From contig JAKEHZ010000197.1 of NCBI GenBank assembly GCA_022614735.1, forward strand, positions 1-16,222: a stretch of 16,222 bases of DNA, written 5' to 3'. The stretch comes from Acidobacteriota bacterium. GTDB lineage: Bacteria; Acidobacteriota; Blastocatellia; RBC074. Both the position numbers and the translations under genes were made by a program. Shown here one piece after another: positions 15,251-16,222 of the stretch (the first letter of the stretch is position 1; every line of letters starts with the position of its first letter). The notes under the pieces are model-generated. The model was given only the letters and a program-made list of their open reading frames with translations. It had not been told where the DNA came from and made no database searches.

Positions 15251-15282
15251 GGCGGTTCGATCAGCTGCTTCGCTGATCCGCC
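15251..15282. other. Bulged hairpin
   Basis: GATCAGC (15259-15265), a 6-nt loop TGCTTC, GCTGATC (15272-15278), extended by GGCG (15251-15254) pairing with CGCC (15279-15282) across a 4-nt bulge. It lies downstream of the interrupted minus-strand ORF at 15346-15525, so it may be its old terminator; no T-tract was seen. Confidence 0.4.
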
Positions 15283-15345
15283 AAACGGGTAGAACAACAG
15301 AAGATCATTATAGTTTAGCCAACTTACGATATGACTCCTTCCCGT

Positions 15346-15525
15346 TCATCGCCGCACAACGGCCATTAGTTGCTCAAACTGGGCATCGATATCCCTGGAA
15401 GAGCAGTCTCCCGGCTGATGCTGCAGCGGCGCAAACAGGTTCGCCTCTTGTATTTAGGCAATCACATCAAAGGCAAAAGGGGTAACGAAAGGGATGCTGC
15501 GACCGCACGCAATATAATTCACCAT
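15346..15525 (-). pseudogene. Small gene interrupted by an in-frame TAA
   Basis: From the ATG at 15525 the frame reads M-V-N-Y-I-A-C-G-R-S-I-P-F-V-T-P-F-A-F-D, V-I-A, then TAA (15454-15456), and continues in the same frame as IQEANLFAPLQHQPGDCSSR, DIDAQFEQLM and AVVRR to a TGA at 15346. The residues on both sides look protein-like and a single C-to-T change (CAA to TAA) would explain the break. Intact it would be 59 aa. I do not recognise the family. It could also be two chance open stretches. Confidence 0.35.
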
Positions 15526-15566
15526 TCCGCTAGATAAGATCGATGATAAGTTTTACACTGATCCAT

Positions 15567-15604
15567 GCTAGCTAAGCCCTTCACGGCTAGCTAAGCCCTT
15601 CACG
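15567..15604. repeat. Tandem duplication of 19 bp
   Basis: GCTAGCTAAGCCCTTCACG occurs twice with no gap (15567-15585 and 15586-15604), both copies identical. It lies about 120 bp upstream of the exported protein gene at 15725. It could be a recent slippage duplication or paired binding sites for an activator. Confidence 0.85.
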
Positions 15605-15671
15605 TTGATGCAGCGTCATCTTCGGCGCTGTTTGGATGCAATTAATCTCTTGAAACTATTCTAGTACGACA

Positions 15672-15712
15672 TGGTCATTTGTCAGTGCCAACGGACAATA
15701 GACAAATGACCA
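15672..15712 (+). promoter_or_regulatory. 12-bp hairpin in the leader of the exported protein gene
   Basis: TGGTCATTTGTC (15672-15683) and GACAAATGACCA (15701-15712) are perfect complements with a 17-nt loop. The right arm ends two bases before the GAGG of the RBS at 15715, so folding would crowd ribosome access. This is a natural place for post-transcriptional control or for a dimeric regulator. Confidence 0.5.
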
Positions 15713-15724
15713 CTGAGGATAAGC

Positions 15725-16222
15725 ATGATGAAACGACGACGCTCTCTACTGATCGTGGTTTGCCTGCTCATACCAACAGGATGGCGAGTATTTGGAGTAC
15801 AAGATCATGGCGCGTGGGTCGTGCCCAAAATTCTCAATACCAACAAAATGGAGTGGACGCCATTCCCAGGCCTCGCCGGCAAGACACATCGGTATGAAAA
15901 GATATTGGCGGAAGACGCGACGTCAAAATCTCCCGCCAGATGGGCTGTCCGATTGATTTATGCTCCGCCAGGATGGTTCGAGACCCCCAATGTCACCCAA
16001 AGGTCCTTTGCCGAGTATTTTGAGTGGGCGTTTTTCCTCTCGGGCGAGCTACCCTTTTGTTCTTATGACGATCCTTCCGACGAAACATGTAACCTCACGA
16101 TCTACAGGCAAGGTAGTTTTATGGATCGCCCGAGATATAGCGTTCACGGGGCCCCGGACCCCAGAGTTGAACCTGGACTTCCCGTCTCAAAGACGGGGGC
16201 GATTTCCCTGTTTTGGCATGAA
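15725..16222 (+). CDS. Exported protein, possibly cupin-like, 3' end outside the window
   Basis: Open for 166 codons to the window end. The start MMKRRRSLLIVVCLLIPTGW is a typical signal peptide (basic n-region, hydrophobic core). The mature part has WVVPKILNTNKMEWTPFPGL, then RWAVRLIYAPPGWFE, FEWAFFLSGELPF and a paired strand ending RPRYSVHG, an order of strands like cupin sensor or enzyme domains (a His-x metal box is not obvious before the cut). GAGG lies 6 nt before ATG 15725; the second ATG three bases later is also possible. Expressed alone on the plus strand, divergent from the haem protein gene. The cupin suggestion is tentative. Confidence 0.7.
   Translation, partial: MMKRRRSLLIVVCLLIPTGWRVFGVQDHGAWVVPKILNTNKMEWTPFPGLAGKTHRYEKILAEDATSKSPARWAVRLIYAPPGWFETPNVTQRSFAEYFEWAFFLSGELPFCSYDDPSDETCNLTIYRQGSFMDRPRYSVHGAPDPRVEPGLPVSKTGAISLFWHE

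Larger units (their letters stand above)
14856..15345. other. Intergenic region upstream of the haem protein gene
   Basis: No gene is supported. A plus-strand ORF at 15216-15485 is open but has no RBS, low-complexity composition and antisense overlap with a better candidate. The region holds the 93-bp MITE-like element at 15046-15138 and a bulged hairpin at 15251-15282. The haem gene promoter should lie in 14870-15000, but I see no clear box pair. Confidence 0.5.

Noticed and set aside
15216..15485. Plus-strand ORF of 89 aa
   Set aside because: No RBS and low-information sequence; the opposite strand offers a more protein-like, though broken, frame.

Overview
The window is bacterial chromosomal DNA, about 16.2 kb, moderately GC-rich. 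It holds short operons, a three-gene glycan cassette and much decayed or mobile sequence. No rRNA, tRNA, CRISPR array or phage module was found. The mix of a DUF2934 protein, a stand-alone RRM protein, a Rieske ferredoxin, a one-haem c-type protein and a GT/GH130 cassette fits an environmental lineage such as Nitrospirota or a neighbouring deep-branching phylum. That placement is inference; no marker gene is present.

Region 1 (1-1590) has three small minus-strand genes: a DUF2934 protein, an RRM RNA-binding protein and an ABM-fold monooxygenase-like protein. The first and third start behind almost identical 90-bp leaders, an apparent duplicated control region. Region 2 (1600-2528) is degraded: one arm of a long-range inverted repeat, a truncated transposase, a hairpin, a small basic ORF and a second transposase scrap.

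Region 3 (2529-7372, plus strand) is the main intact unit. It encodes a 762-aa fusion of a GT4 glycosyltransferase with an all-helical, glycosidase-like domain, a GH130 mannoside phosphorylase/mannosidase, and a second GT4 enzyme whose start overlaps the GH130 stop. Together they suggest synthesis and turnover of a manno-configured oligosaccharide. The cassette is followed by a 56-bp nested palindrome and the other arm of the inverted repeat, so related inverted sequences bracket region 3.

Region 4 (7640-11204, minus strand) holds a PDZ membrane protein that probably lost a C-terminal module, a Rieske ferredoxin translationally coupled to an unknown 95-aa protein, a broken small ORF before the Rieske gene, a Ca-type P-ATPase relic with a frameshift and both ends missing, and a secreted beta/gamma-crystallin protein whose 3' end abuts the relic.

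Region 5 (11311-14855, minus strand) holds an unrecognised 552-aa membrane protein and an exported protein with one CxxCH haem site. Region 6 (14856-16222) holds a MITE-like 26-bp inverted repeat, a small gene broken by a stop codon, a 19-bp tandem duplication, a hairpin, and the 5' part of an exported, possibly cupin-like gene that runs off the window.
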